Of a DNA stretch of 64,000 nt, positions 1 through 8,150 are shown piece after piece. The stretch covers positions 1 through 64,000 of the forward strand of contig CAJXVA010000003.1 in NCBI GenBank assembly GCA_913061055.1, read 5' to 3'. This stretch comes from an uncultured Pseudomonadota bacterium (GTDB lineage Bacteria; Myxococcota_A; Polyangia; Nannocystales; Nannocystaceae). The first letter of the stretch is position 1; each line of letters opens with the position of its first letter. The notes under the pieces are model-generated. The model was given only the letters and a program-made list of their open reading frames with translations. It ran no database searches and had not been told where the DNA came from. Both the position numbers and the translations under genes were made by a program.

Positions 1-238
1 CCGCCTAGCCGGCGGTGAAAACCAGAATCTGCAGAAGGCGAGCCTCGGCTCGTCCATTCGCGTTGGTTCCGGCGGCGCGGCTTCGTCCCGGACCTGGCCC
101 TGGGGATCAGGTGACCACGTCCCTGAGGGCCAGGTGCGGCCGAGTGTTCTCGGGGCGCGGAGCTCCGGAGCACGCCCGCGAAGGTCTGAGACCCAAAGAG
201 CCAGTACACGACTCCCGGACTGGTCTTCCCCCCCTCGA
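1..238. other. left-edge sequence without a supported gene
   Basis: No frame here shows a signal peptide, ribosome binding site or recognisable domain. The open frames on the plus strand run on antisense through the lipoprotein gene that ends at 239, so I read them as shadows. It may hold the 3' flank of a gene outside the window. Confidence 0.4.
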
Positions 239-667
239 TCACTTGGGCTTGGTGTGGTGGAAGATCTCCACGTCGGGTTGCTTTCCAACGCGCCCGATGG
301 AGACGACGTAGCCTTCGTCACCAGACTTGAAGCTGTGGATGATGACCCCGTTGTCCTGCTTGTCCGTGTTTTCGAGTTCGAAGCCCTGCTTCTTGAACTC
401 AGCCTGGATGGTCTTGTCCACCTCTTCAGCAGACACGTCCTCGGGGAACCCAACAACCAACGAGTCGGCGGAGGCGCCGGGGCCCATGTCGACGCGCGCC
501 TTTCCGGCGTAGCAGGTGAAGCTCTTGTCCGCGATCTTCTCAAGCTTCGAGAAGTTGGCCTTGGCCGCCTCCGCGTCGGAGGCCAAGTCGTCCCGGTATT
601 CACATTTCCCGCATCCGCCGAGGAGGAGGGACGCGACGGTGGTGAGGAGTAGTGCCAGTCGGACCAT
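239..667 (-). CDS. small secreted lipoprotein, function unknown
   Basis: Encodes 142 residues. I chose the ATG at 667 because it gives a clean lipoprotein signal: Met-Val-Arg, a hydrophobic stretch, then the lipobox LLGGC with the acylated Cys near residue 19. A longer frame reaching 709 would put 14 charged residues before the signal. The mature part (KCEYRDDLASDAEAAKANF and onward) has heptad-like Ala/Lys/Glu content, a few Cys and a Lys-rich C-terminus. I recognise no domain. The next gene upstream on the same strand (patatin-like) is 60 bp away, so the two could be co-transcribed. Predicted location is a lipid anchor in the inner or outer membrane. Confidence 0.8.
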   Translation of the reverse strand: MVRLALLLTTVASLLLGGCGKCEYRDDLASDAEAAKANFSKLEKIADKSFTCYAGKARVDMGPGASADSLVVGFPEDVSAEEVDKTIQAEFKKQGFELENTDKQDNGVIIHSFKSGDEGYVVSIGRVGKQPDVEIFHHTKPK

Positions 668-727
668 GGGCACTCTTACCACGCCGCCCTCAGACCGCGT
701 CAGCGGCAACTGTTCGGTGAAGGCAGA

Positions 728-1501
728 TCAGGCGCCGCCCATCGACGGGGTGCCGCGCAGCCACGCATCGTTCGCCTCGAAGAACGATTCAGCACTGCGA
801 CGCCCCAACGCCATCGCGTCCTCGATCCGGCGGCGATCCAGCTCCCATGTATCCAGCCGAAGCGGTTCGATGGGCCGCAGGATCCGACACGCCGGGGGGA
901 CATCGAAGACGCGCTCGCGCAGGAATCCTCCACGCAGCGTTCCCTCAGATCGCGTGACGCAGCCGATTTGTTTGCTCGCCCCCAGCGGCTCGAGCGTGTC
1001 GACGGGCGTCCGCACGTGCCACGCACCGTCGATGGCAGGCCGGCCGTCGACGGGGACCATGCGTGAGTACGGACCCGGGAAGAAACACGACGCCAGAACC
1101 GCGTCGACCAACGGGAGACGGTCGGGCTGACTGAGGATGCGCCGCGTCAGCCCACGTCGCCGAAGCACCGTGACGGTGATCGCCAGCGGCTTGGGAACAT
1201 CCGCCAGCACCATCGCGCCGAGCTTGTCGCGCAGCGGAACACCGACGACCTCGCTCATGACAAACGGCCAGCGCCCGCCGAGAATCCGCCTCGGCTGAAA
1301 CACAGCCGTTCCTCCGACTGACAGCCACAACTCGGCCAGCGCCTTCACTTCGCCCAGCGCCACCAGGGCCGCGATCACCGAACCCGAGCTCGCCCCGGCA
1401 ACCGAATCAGGTTCGTACCCATGGTCGTGCATCCACTCGGCCACGCCGACGTGAAATGCACCCTTGCAGGCGCACCCCTCGAAAGCGATCCCGAACGACA
1501 C
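728..1501 (-). CDS. patatin-like phospholipase family protein
   Basis: About 257 residues from a GTG start at 1501 (VSFGIAFEGCACKGAFHVGV). The frame is open further upstream to 1642, but that extension does not look like protein, so the start is the least certain point. The nucleophile elbow is GASSGS (G-x-S-x-G) and the partner Asp is in a later IDGAW (DG-A) motif; Ser-Asp is the patatin catalytic dyad for lipid acyl hydrolysis. The N-terminal oxyanion loop, usually GGGxRG, reads FEGCACKGA, so two glycines are replaced by Cys or Ala while the following Gly and hydrophobic helix are kept. There is no signal peptide, so it is probably cytoplasmic. Substrate unknown. Confidence 0.8.
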   Translation of the reverse strand: MSFGIAFEGCACKGAFHVGVAEWMHDHGYEPDSVAGASSGSVIAALVALGEVKALAELWLSVGGTAVFQPRRILGGRWPFVMSEVVGVPLRDKLGAMVLADVPKPLAITVTVLRRRGLTRRILSQPDRLPLVDAVLASCFFPGPYSRMVPVDGRPAIDGAWHVRTPVDTLEPLGASKQIGCVTRSEGTLRGGFLRERVFDVPPACRILRPIEPLRLDTWELDRRRIEDAMALGRRSAESFFEANDAWLRGTPSMGGA

Positions 1502-1663
1502 GCAGCTGCAATACGGCAACGCTGGGGTTCGGGCAAGCGGGAGGACTCCGAGGAACGCTGTCCTCGTCCGTATCGCACTCGGCACTGATGCAGGTCGATG
1601 ACGTTCCGATCCAGAGAGCCGCCTTGAGCCCGCCGCCCGCACGCTGTGGGGTAGACTGTCGCG

Positions 1664-2605
1664 ATGCGGCTAGCTGTCAGCGCATTGGGGAGCGTTCTCG
1701 CGACCGCGTGCGCGGTGCCCAATCCGCTGTACGGCGCGGAGACCGGGTCGCTCGGAGACGGATCGGGAGCTGGAACTGGAGACGCGACCGGCAGCGTCGA
1801 CGCAGCCGGCACAACGACGATGAGCACGATCGGCACGGGAACGGCCGGCGGCGAGGGCACGAACTCCGCGACCGGAGCCAGCACCGCCGTATCTGACACC
1901 GCCAAGATGGAGGACACCTCTGACACCGCCGAGGATGACACCGGTGCTCCATCTTCATCGACCGGCGCTGACGCCGTTGGTCCAGTGCAGCCCCCATGCA
2001 ACGACACGCCCGGGGGGTTCGAGGTCTTGGGGTGCTGGGACTTCGACGCCCTGAACGCAGCCGGCGACGAAGTGTTCAACCGCGTCGAGGACGGCCCGTC
2101 GATCTTCTTCAGCGGTCCCATCACCCCGGCACCCGGGTTGTGGGGCCAAGCGCTGGGGGCCGAGGACTCTCCCTTTGGGGTGGCTGAAATGGACGCGGCC
2201 GGCAACGTCCTCATCGAAGTCTGGTTCCGGACCGACGCCCCGAACCAGTGGCCGGAAGAGGGGACGATCCTCCGCCTGTGGCGTGACGTGACGCAGAGCA
2301 GCGAGTTCGCGGGCTTGAGACTGTTCGGGCCACCGGACCCACGACGGCAATTCGACGGGGGCTTGATGAGTGCGCCACTGGTGACCCTGTCCGCCGTCAC
2401 GGACTGCGCCGCGTTCGCGGTCGAAGAAGGCGAAATGGACATCCATACCGGCCTGAGCTCCGGGACGTTCTTCGCGACGGTTGGCGACGTTGGCTCCGGC
2501 GGATTCTCGTTCACGGTGGGCAATGGCGCGGCCGCGATCATCGACGGCATCCGCATCTCGAGCACTTGGACCGAGGTCGGTATCTGCTCACCGCCGCCAC
2601 CTTGA
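1664..2605 (+). CDS. LamG-like lipoprotein with NPLY motif after the lipobox
   Basis: Encodes 313 residues. Signal MRLAVSALGSVLATAC is followed directly by AVPNPLYG, then a Gly/Ser/Thr/Asp linker to about residue 105. The globular part starts at CNDTPGGFEVLGCWDFDA and has features of a LamG/concanavalin-type jelly roll: CWDFD near the start, a central VLIEVWFRTD strand and a closing IDGIRISS strand. These domains usually bind sugars or proteins at the surface. The protein at 19687-20709 has the same architecture and the same NPLY motif after its lipid Cys, so the two look like paralogues. It is divergent from the patatin-like gene. Family placement is inference. Confidence 0.75.
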   Translation: MRLAVSALGSVLATACAVPNPLYGAETGSLGDGSGAGTGDATGSVDAAGTTTMSTIGTGTAGGEGTNSATGASTAVSDTAKMEDTSDTAEDDTGAPSSSTGADAVGPVQPPCNDTPGGFEVLGCWDFDALNAAGDEVFNRVEDGPSIFFSGPITPAPGLWGQALGAEDSPFGVAEMDAAGNVLIEVWFRTDAPNQWPEEGTILRLWRDVTQSSEFAGLRLFGPPDPRRQFDGGLMSAPLVTLSAVTDCAAFAVEEGEMDIHTGLSSGTFFATVGDVGSGGFSFTVGNGAAAIIDGIRISSTWTEVGICSPPPP

Positions 2606-2726
2606 TGCCGCAGATCCGCAAGCGCGAACCTCGAATCCGGGGGACCCCCACCGGTTGCGCCGCGTCAGCCATCTCGCCGCAACATCTGCGGGTCCCGTTT
2701 CGCCTTGCGCGACCCACGATTCAAGT

Positions 2727-3386
2727 ATGGCCAAGTATCTCGGCGAGATCATGAATCATGAGCTGTTCAGTGCGGCTCTGGACGACTTCGCGCTCGACGT
2801 GCGGGGCTACTTCCGGACGCTGGGGATCTCCGCCGCACCGGTCCTCGACGCAGCGGGACGCCCTGTGGGCTTCGTTTCACTCACCGACATGTTCGAGCTC
2901 TCCGAGGACACCCAGGTGGAGTCGATCATGTCCTCGCCCGCCGACCCGCTTCCGGTCACCGCGACGATCGAGGACGCGGCCAAGACCATGGCCGAGCGCG
3001 GCCGCCACCACTTGGTGGTCGTCGACGACGATGGACGCGCCGTGGGATTCGTCGGCTCGCTCGACGTGGTTCGCGGCCTCGTAGGCGCCCCCGTTCCGCA
3101 CCCTGAGGCGTTCCGAACCTACGAGCCTACGACCGGGACCGCTTGGAGCGAGGAGGCGACGCTGTCGATGGAGAACGTCGAGCGCATCCCGGATGGGCCG
3201 GGGGTGATCAGCCTCGTTCGCAGCAAGCCCGGCGAGCGGGACCGCGTCGTGTGGTCCGCGGGGAGCCAGAACGCCCGCACCAAGGCGATCGGGATCCTCA
3301 GCGGCGCAGAACCGACGCTGGAGTATCTCGCCGCTGACCTCGACGCCGGAGCCTTGCGGTTCCGCGTCGCGTCCAACCGGGGCTAG
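2727..3386 (+). CDS. CBS-pair domain protein with C-terminal extension
   Basis: Encodes 219 residues from the ATG at 2727 (MAKYLGEIMNHELFSA). The frame is open upstream but there it overlaps the end of the LamG-like gene and looks non-coding. Residues about 1-125 form two CBS motifs: APVLDAAGRPVGFVSLTDMF, then a second HHLVVVDDDGRAVGFVGSLD. CBS pairs bind adenosyl ligands such as AMP, ATP or SAM and regulate partners. The C-terminal 90 residues (from about EAFRTYEPTTG) contain an Asn/Ala-rich GSQNARTKAIGIL stretch and belong to no family I know. No signal peptide or membrane segment, so cytoplasmic. The partner it regulates is not evident nearby. Confidence 0.85.
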   Translation: MAKYLGEIMNHELFSAALDDFALDVRGYFRTLGISAAPVLDAAGRPVGFVSLTDMFELSEDTQVESIMSSPADPLPVTATIEDAAKTMAERGRHHLVVVDDDGRAVGFVGSLDVVRGLVGAPVPHPEAFRTYEPTTGTAWSEEATLSMENVERIPDGPGVISLVRSKPGERDRVVWSAGSQNARTKAIGILSGAEPTLEYLAADLDAGALRFRVASNRG

Positions 3387-3581
3387 GGCGCGAGCGCCGT
3401 ACCGGCTGGCTCTGCTGGCGAGCCCCGCAACTGAGCCCGGAACCAAACAGATCGCTGCGGACCGGTACTGCCGCTGTGTGATCTCCGTCGAGCGCGTTCG
3501 CGTCACGTGACCTCCTTCGCTTATCGTGCTGGCGTGGCCCGGAGTGTGGGCTCGCTCAGACCGCATGGTAAAGTGAGAGGC

Positions 3582-4325
3582 ATGGGGGATTGGCTCTACG
3601 CCCTTCTTGCTGCGGTGTTAGTGACCGCGGCCGTAGGCTGTGGTCACGACGAGGGCGCTGCGGATGGCGAGGCGGATAGCGATAGTGGCGAGGCCACGAG
3701 CGGTCAAGGGTCGGACGCTCAGGGCGCGGAGGCGTCCGGGGGAACCTCGTCTGGCGGAACGGACGGAGCGTCGTCCGGAGGAACGGACGGAGCGTCGTCC
3801 GGAGGAACGGATGGAACGGATGGAACGGATGGAGCGGGCATCGGAAGCATGACGTTGAGAGACGTCGCCGCCGACGCGCAGGCCTTCGTCGACGCCGGCC
3901 ACACCAACTGCCTCATCAACCTGATCGTCGCCCAAGGCATCGAACCGGACGGCACCGTTGCGACCCCCACACCCAAGAAGGTCGTCGGGTGGAGCGTGAA
4001 CTTCATCTGCGATGGTGAAACGGTCGCCTACAACGACCTCACGAGCTTCCCCAAACCATACGAGACGGTTGGGCCGGCGGCCCTGGACGCGGCGACGTTC
4101 GCCGTCGACGCCGTCCCCGACAGCCCCTCGATCATGTCGGACTATGCGGACGCTGGCTGCACGCCGGTCACCGGCGAGATGTTTGAATCGCTCCGGGTTA
4201 GCGCTTTTCCCGGAACAGACGGCACCGGACCTCGGATGATCGTGTTTGTCGGCTCCTCCGCCGGCGACTGGTCCGGCTCCTTCGACGCGTCCGGTCTCGT
4301 CGAACAGACAACTCCCTGCATGTAG
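3582..4325 (+). CDS. linker-rich secreted lipoprotein, function unknown
   Basis: Encodes 247 residues. The ATG at 3582 follows a good ribosome binding site (GTGAGAGGC) and gives signal MGDWLYALLAAVLVTAAVGC. Residues about 20-85 form a low-complexity Ser/Gly/Thr/Asp/Glu linker containing SSGGTDGA repeats. The globular C-terminus (MTLRDVAADAQAFVDAGHTN onward) holds three or four Cys (CLINL, FICDG, AGCTPV, TTPCM) that could form disulfides. No domain recognised. Expected to be a lipid-anchored envelope protein, with the linker spacing the domain from the membrane. The neighbouring gene converges on it from the right with a 76-bp gap. Confidence 0.8.
   Translation: MGDWLYALLAAVLVTAAVGCGHDEGAADGEADSDSGEATSGQGSDAQGAEASGGTSSGGTDGASSGGTDGASSGGTDGTDGTDGAGIGSMTLRDVAADAQAFVDAGHTNCLINLIVAQGIEPDGTVATPTPKKVVGWSVNFICDGETVAYNDLTSFPKPYETVGPAALDAATFAVDAVPDSPSIMSDYADAGCTPVTGEMFESLRVSAFPGTDGTGPRMIVFVGSSAGDWSGSFDASGLVEQTTPCM
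3756..3830 (+). repeat. in-frame tandem repeats encoding the lipoprotein linker
   Basis: Two copies of a 24-bp unit (GGAACGGACGGAGCGTCGTC plus CGGA), at 3756-3779 and 3780-3803, are followed by three copies of a 9-bp unit GGAACGGAT at 3804-3830. Both units are multiples of three and stay in frame (GTDGASSG and GTD). Slippage could change linker length between strains without breaking the gene. Confidence 0.9.
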
Positions 4326-4401
4326 CCCGTAGCCCTTCCGGGTCAGGCAGACCTCGCGGTTTCAGGCGAAGCAGGGGTTCGTGCGCGGACCCAGGGCCGT
4401 T

Positions 4402-5055
4402 TCATTCCCCCTGCGTCGCGTACTCGCAGTTGTCGTAGTCGATGACGTCATCCACCTGTGGCACGACCCCGTCTCGCAGGGTCTCGATCCAGCACGCGAT
4501 GGCGCCAATCTCGGCTTCGCTCAGGCGCCCGCTCGCCAAGGGCATCGACGACCCGGCGGACTCCCCTGTCACCCTCTGGAACAGCGCGGAATCTTGTGGG
4601 GATCCGGGCGTGATGCACAGGATCCCGGTCGCACGGCATGGGACTCCGATGGAGTCGAACAGGGAGTCCGGCTGCGCCATGTCCGGAAACTCGCGAGTGT
4701 GGTGACAGACGTTGTTGAACGGCGTGCACGTACGCTGAATGACCTTGTCGTACAGGTTGGCGTACGTCTGAAAGTCATCGCGTGCTTCAGGTAGCCAACC
4801 CGCCTCGTCGCCCCCGGTGGAGCTGCTTTCATCGCTGCCCCCCGGATCGAGACCATCCGTGGTCGGTTCGGGGTCGACCCCGCTCGTCTGCGTCGGGTCC
4901 ATCCCGCCCGTCTGAGACTCTGTGGTGTCGGACCCCGCCGCTTCGGTCCCGCCCCCAGAGTTGGCGCCACCGGAGACCGCGACGCTCGGGCCGCACGCCG
5001 TCAACCCTGCTACCGCAACCCAGGAGATTGCGCTCCGTTCGATCCATCGCCCCAT
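4402..5055 (-). CDS. lipoprotein with C-type-cytochrome-like C-terminus
   Basis: Encodes 217 residues from the ATG at 5055 (MGRWIERSAISWVAVAGLTAC). A Gly/Ser/Thr/Asp linker runs to about residue 85. The C-terminal part starts YANLYDKVIQRTCTPFNNVC and continues HHTREF, so the putative haem motif is C-x6-CH rather than the usual CxxCH. It ends with a typical cytochrome closing segment, SMPLASGRLSEAEIGAIACW, where Met could be the distal ligand. This layout resembles the planctomycete/myxobacterial PSCyt-type cytochrome domains, which tolerate longer spacing between the cysteines. Haem binding is therefore likely but unproven. It is divergent from the gene at 5177, with 121 bp between starts. 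Confidence 0.65.
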   Translation of the reverse strand: MGRWIERSAISWVAVAGLTACGPSVAVSGGANSGGGTEAAGSDTTESQTGGMDPTQTSGVDPEPTTDGLDPGGSDESSSTGGDEAGWLPEARDDFQTYANLYDKVIQRTCTPFNNVCHHTREFPDMAQPDSLFDSIGVPCRATGILCITPGSPQDSALFQRVTGESAGSSMPLASGRLSEAEIGAIACWIETLRDGVVPQVDDVIDYDNCEYATQGE

Positions 5056-5176
5056 CGTGTGCCCCGTAGGACACCGCGCTCGCATCTTCTTCCGGATTCC
5101 TTCGGATTCCCCGTTTCACGACCGTTGGCGGCATCCGGTGACTGCGGCATCGCCATCGTACAGTCGCGCTGGCGCC

Positions 5177-6841
5177 ATGAGACCCAACCGTCTGCTCCTC
5201 CTCGTCGCGCTCACCGGTTGCGGCGCCTCCTCGAACACCGCATCCGCGCCTGCCTCCACGGTCTCCACACGTTGGGCGACCGCCACGACTCCCGAAGCAT
5301 TCGTTCCCCTCGCCCCCGACGAACTGCAGCGTCTCCGCCAGTCGGTCCTTTCCACCCGGCCCCAGTCGACCGTCGATGTGCAGGGCCGCAGATCCAAGGA
5401 CGGGTTCTCTTCGGGCGTGGTCTGGGTGATGTCGGCGGAGCACCCGGACCTGGAGAACTCTCGTGGCATGAGCCTGCGCCAACTTGCGGCGGGGTTGCGA
5501 GAGAGCACCGAAACGCAAGCCAGCGCCCGGGGTCTGCCGGCACCGTCGGGCGGCGACTTCCGGCTCATCGAGCGGCCGGACGACAACCAGATCGAGCTCA
5601 ACTGGATGATGCGCGGCCCGTCTGGCAAGGTGCTGGAGAACCGTGCGCTGATGGGTCTGCGCAGCGATGGCGTGCTTCTCGAGGCGGTCTGCAGCTGCTC
5701 GGAGGTTGGATGCGCGCGGGAGCGATGCTCCTTTTCGATGCCGACCGCCGGACTGCTCCCCATCGACACGCGCTTCGAGGCCCCACGCGACGACGACGAG
5801 TTGGAGTACCTCGATTCGCGATGGGCATCGGTGCGGGTGCCCAAGACGTACGTGGCGCTAAGTCCCGCAGAGCAGGTCCAGCTTCCCTCCAAGTCCATCG
5901 CCGGCATGCAGGTGGAGTTCAAGGGACGCAGGCACCCCGCGGGCGCGGCCGGCGGGCTCGCGTATGTCCGATCGGTCGACCATGAGCCGCTGTACTCCTA
6001 CGGCCGCACACTGACAGAGGTCGTGAAGGAGACGCGCCTGGTTCGGGCGAATCTGGAGGACGCGGTTCCTGCGGGCCAGCGGCTCGCATACACCCTGCAC
6101 GAGGATCCGTCGGATCGGGTCATCGAACTACGAGGCGCCCAGCCCGAAGAGTCGGCGACCCGCAGTCACAACCGTTCGGTCTTCACCTTCCTGACCGATG
6201 GAACGCTGCGTGAAGCGGAGTGCTTCTGCGATGCGAACGTGTGCTCGGTGGATGACTGCACGTTGGACGTCGGTGACGCAGACCGGGCTCCGATCGACAC
6301 CCCCGTGTTCCCCGGGGGCGAGCCGAAGCACATGTCCCTGGGCGAGGGGGCGATCAACTTCGACGTGCCGCCGTTTCTCGAACAACTCGATGCGGCTGAG
6401 GCCGCGAAGATCGACTGGGTTCCCGACGCCACCCACCTGCAGGGAACCGACCGGCTCTGTTTTGCGTCGCCCCAGGACGAGGGGATCGGATTCGTCTGCG
6501 CAGCGGAACGCCGCTGGTGCGCCGAGGGTGCGTGCACTGTCGATGACGTCACCGGCTACGCGAAGGCCGAGGCGAACATGCTCGCCGAGGCGATATCGTC
6601 GCCTACGACGACGGTGAAACCAGTCATCAGCCAGAGCCAACGCATGCGCACGACCGCAGGGAAGACGCAGACAGTCCGGGAGTTCTCAGCCAAGGTTGGC
6701 CGGACGGTCTGGCGAAAGAGCGTGGTGTGGGCGGACGGTGATGTCGTTCGAGAGCGAACGTGCACCTGCTCCGGAAACCCCTGCCGCCTGATGGAGAAGA
6801 CCTGCGCGATCGCTGAGCCCCTAGGGGACGCCCACCGCTGA
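5177..6841 (+). CDS. lipoprotein with three Cys-cluster repeats, function unknown
   Basis: Encodes 554 residues from the ATG at 5177, signal MRPNRLLLLVALTGC. The mature protein is built from three related blocks. Each starts with a short helix after a 'DEL/AEQ/AEA' segment and ends in a four-Cys cluster: CSCSEVGCARERC (about residue 174), CFCDANVCSVDDC (about 352) and CTCSGNPCRLMEKTC (about 530). The shared pattern is C-x-C-x4-C-x4/6-C. Blocks one and two also share V.GRR and VRSVDHEPL/VMSAEHPDL-like strands. I do not recognise the family. The clusters could be disulfide knots, which fits a periplasmic or surface place; metal binding is possible. No neighbour gives a functional hint. Confidence 0.75.
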   Translation: MRPNRLLLLVALTGCGASSNTASAPASTVSTRWATATTPEAFVPLAPDELQRLRQSVLSTRPQSTVDVQGRRSKDGFSSGVVWVMSAEHPDLENSRGMSLRQLAAGLRESTETQASARGLPAPSGGDFRLIERPDDNQIELNWMMRGPSGKVLENRALMGLRSDGVLLEAVCSCSEVGCARERCSFSMPTAGLLPIDTRFEAPRDDDELEYLDSRWASVRVPKTYVALSPAEQVQLPSKSIAGMQVEFKGRRHPAGAAGGLAYVRSVDHEPLYSYGRTLTEVVKETRLVRANLEDAVPAGQRLAYTLHEDPSDRVIELRGAQPEESATRSHNRSVFTFLTDGTLREAECFCDANVCSVDDCTLDVGDADRAPIDTPVFPGGEPKHMSLGEGAINFDVPPFLEQLDAAEAAKIDWVPDATHLQGTDRLCFASPQDEGIGFVCAAERRWCAEGACTVDDVTGYAKAEANMLAEAISSPTTTVKPVISQSQRMRTTAGKTQTVREFSAKVGRTVWRKSVVWADGDVVRERTCTCSGNPCRLMEKTCAIAEPLGDAHR

Positions 6842-6945
6842 CGACTCTACGGAGAGGAAACGGCAGAGCCAGACGTCCCGCGGCAGCGCAGCGGCGGGAC
6901 ACAGCGTCACGAGAACGGTCCATTCACGCCTGGGACCTCGGTGTC

Positions 6946-7632
6946 ATGTTGATCTTCATGATGCTCACATTCCGCGTTTTGTGGATCGGTGTGTTCACGC
7001 TGCTTCTCAGCGCCTGTGCCGGACCCAAAGCTCCGGCGCAGGCCGCGTGGGTGCCCGACGCAACCGGGTGGACCCTTCGAGACGTCGATCACGCGGACCC
7101 GCCGTTGTGGGTCCTCTACGAGCGAGACGCGCTCGGGGCCGACGTCAAAGAGTTTCGCATCGTCGGCGTGGTGGATGCCGAACCGGACGTCGCGATGCGG
7201 GCGCTGCGGTATCGACTGCTCGACGAGCAATACATCCCCGAGGGCCTGCAGCGCCGCATCCTCGAAGAGTCCGCGTCCACCGTCGTCCTCTACGGCCGCA
7301 CACCGTTGCCCTTCCCCTTTCGCGACCGCGAAGCGACGGAGCATCTGAGTTTCACCCACGACCCGGACGCGGGCGTGTTTCGGGTCGACGCGAAGGCGAT
7401 CGACCCGGGTGGAGAGCCGCCGCGCGGAGTCTTGCGGGTCCCGGTCATTGAGAACTCCTGGACGCTGGCACCAACCGGGTCGGGCCAGAGCGTGTTCACC
7501 ACCGACACGGTCCACGACATCGGCGGTGCCTTCCCGAACTCGTTGATCTACGGGCCGATCTGCGACCAGCTCGTCGAAGACCTGCACACCGTTCGAGAAC
7601 TCGCGGCTTCAATGGAAGCTGCGCCCAGATGA
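6946..7632 (+). CDS. lipoprotein with START/SRPBCC-like lipid-binding domain
   Basis: Encodes 228 residues. An ATG at 6946 or the in-frame ATGs at 6958 and 6961 could start it; all give a signal ending LLLSAC. The mature part resembles START domains: GWTLRDVDHADPPLWVLYER, then LDEQYIPEGLQRRILEES, TVVLYGRTPLPFPFRDRE (the characteristic 'P.P..DRD' region), and a closing GGAFPNSLIYGPICDQLVED helix. START domains hold a lipid or other hydrophobic ligand in a deep pocket. A lipid-anchored START protein would suggest envelope lipid binding or transfer, which is inference. It converges with the VOC gene to its right. Confidence 0.75.
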   Translation: MLIFMMLTFRVLWIGVFTLLLSACAGPKAPAQAAWVPDATGWTLRDVDHADPPLWVLYERDALGADVKEFRIVGVVDAEPDVAMRALRYRLLDEQYIPEGLQRRILEESASTVVLYGRTPLPFPFRDREATEHLSFTHDPDAGVFRVDAKAIDPGGEPPRGVLRVPVIENSWTLAPTGSGQSVFTTDTVHDIGGAFPNSLIYGPICDQLVEDLHTVRELAASMEAAPR

Positions 7633-7735
7633 CCCCACCCCCTTCCTGGCGCGAATGATGATCGGGTACACACGAGTCTCTCCAGTTGGGCAGCGGCCGA
7701 CAGCCGTAGGTCGTTCGCGAGCCTGCGGAGGTCGC

Positions 7736-8122
7736 CTACACGTGCTGGTCGAAGAGAATCGCGTTGCCGTCCGGATCCACCATCGTGAAGCTCGCCGGAC
7801 CGGTCGTGCTCTCATCGGCCTCGGTCGTCAGAGACACGCCCTGGGACTTGAGCTGTTTTTGCAGCTCACGAACATCGGTGAACTCGCTCAGGGGGTCGCC
7901 GTTGCTGTCCCAGCCCGGATTGAACGTCATCAGGTTGCCCTCGAACATGCCCTGGAAGAGCCCGATCTTGGTCTCACCGTTTCGCAGAATCAACCAGTTT
8001 TGCGCCTCGTCGCCGCCGATCTTCTCGAAACCCAACTTCGCGTAGAACGCCTTGGAGGCCTGAAGGTCCTTCACGGCTAGGCTCACGGAGAAATTGCCGA
8101 GCGTCGTTGTCTGTCCTGTCAT
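7736..8122 (-). CDS. VOC (glyoxalase/bleomycin-resistance) family protein
   Basis: Encodes 128 residues starting MTGQTTTLGNFSVSLAVKDL. The pattern is that of a single-module vicinal oxygen chelate protein: beta strand, AVKDLQASKAFYAKLGFEKI, a middle strand region, then TTGPASFTMVDPDGNAILFD. The metal-ligand positions usual in glyoxalase I are not all conserved (no His in the first strand), so an enzymatic role is uncertain; many such proteins bind drugs or small ligands. It is transcribed away from the AraC-type gene at 8151, with only 28 bp between the starts, which suggests a regulator and its target. Confidence 0.85.
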   Translation of the reverse strand: MTGQTTTLGNFSVSLAVKDLQASKAFYAKLGFEKIGGDEAQNWLILRNGETKIGLFQGMFEGNLMTFNPGWDSNGDPLSEFTDVRELQKQLKSQGVSLTTEADESTTGPASFTMVDPDGNAILFDQHV

Positions 8123-8150
8123 CGTGGGCCGACACTAGCTCCCCTACTCC

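Noticed and set aside
1375-2565. Minus-strand open frame of 396 codons
   Set aside because: Antisense to the LamG-like lipoprotein; Pro/Ser/Val-rich without a start signal.
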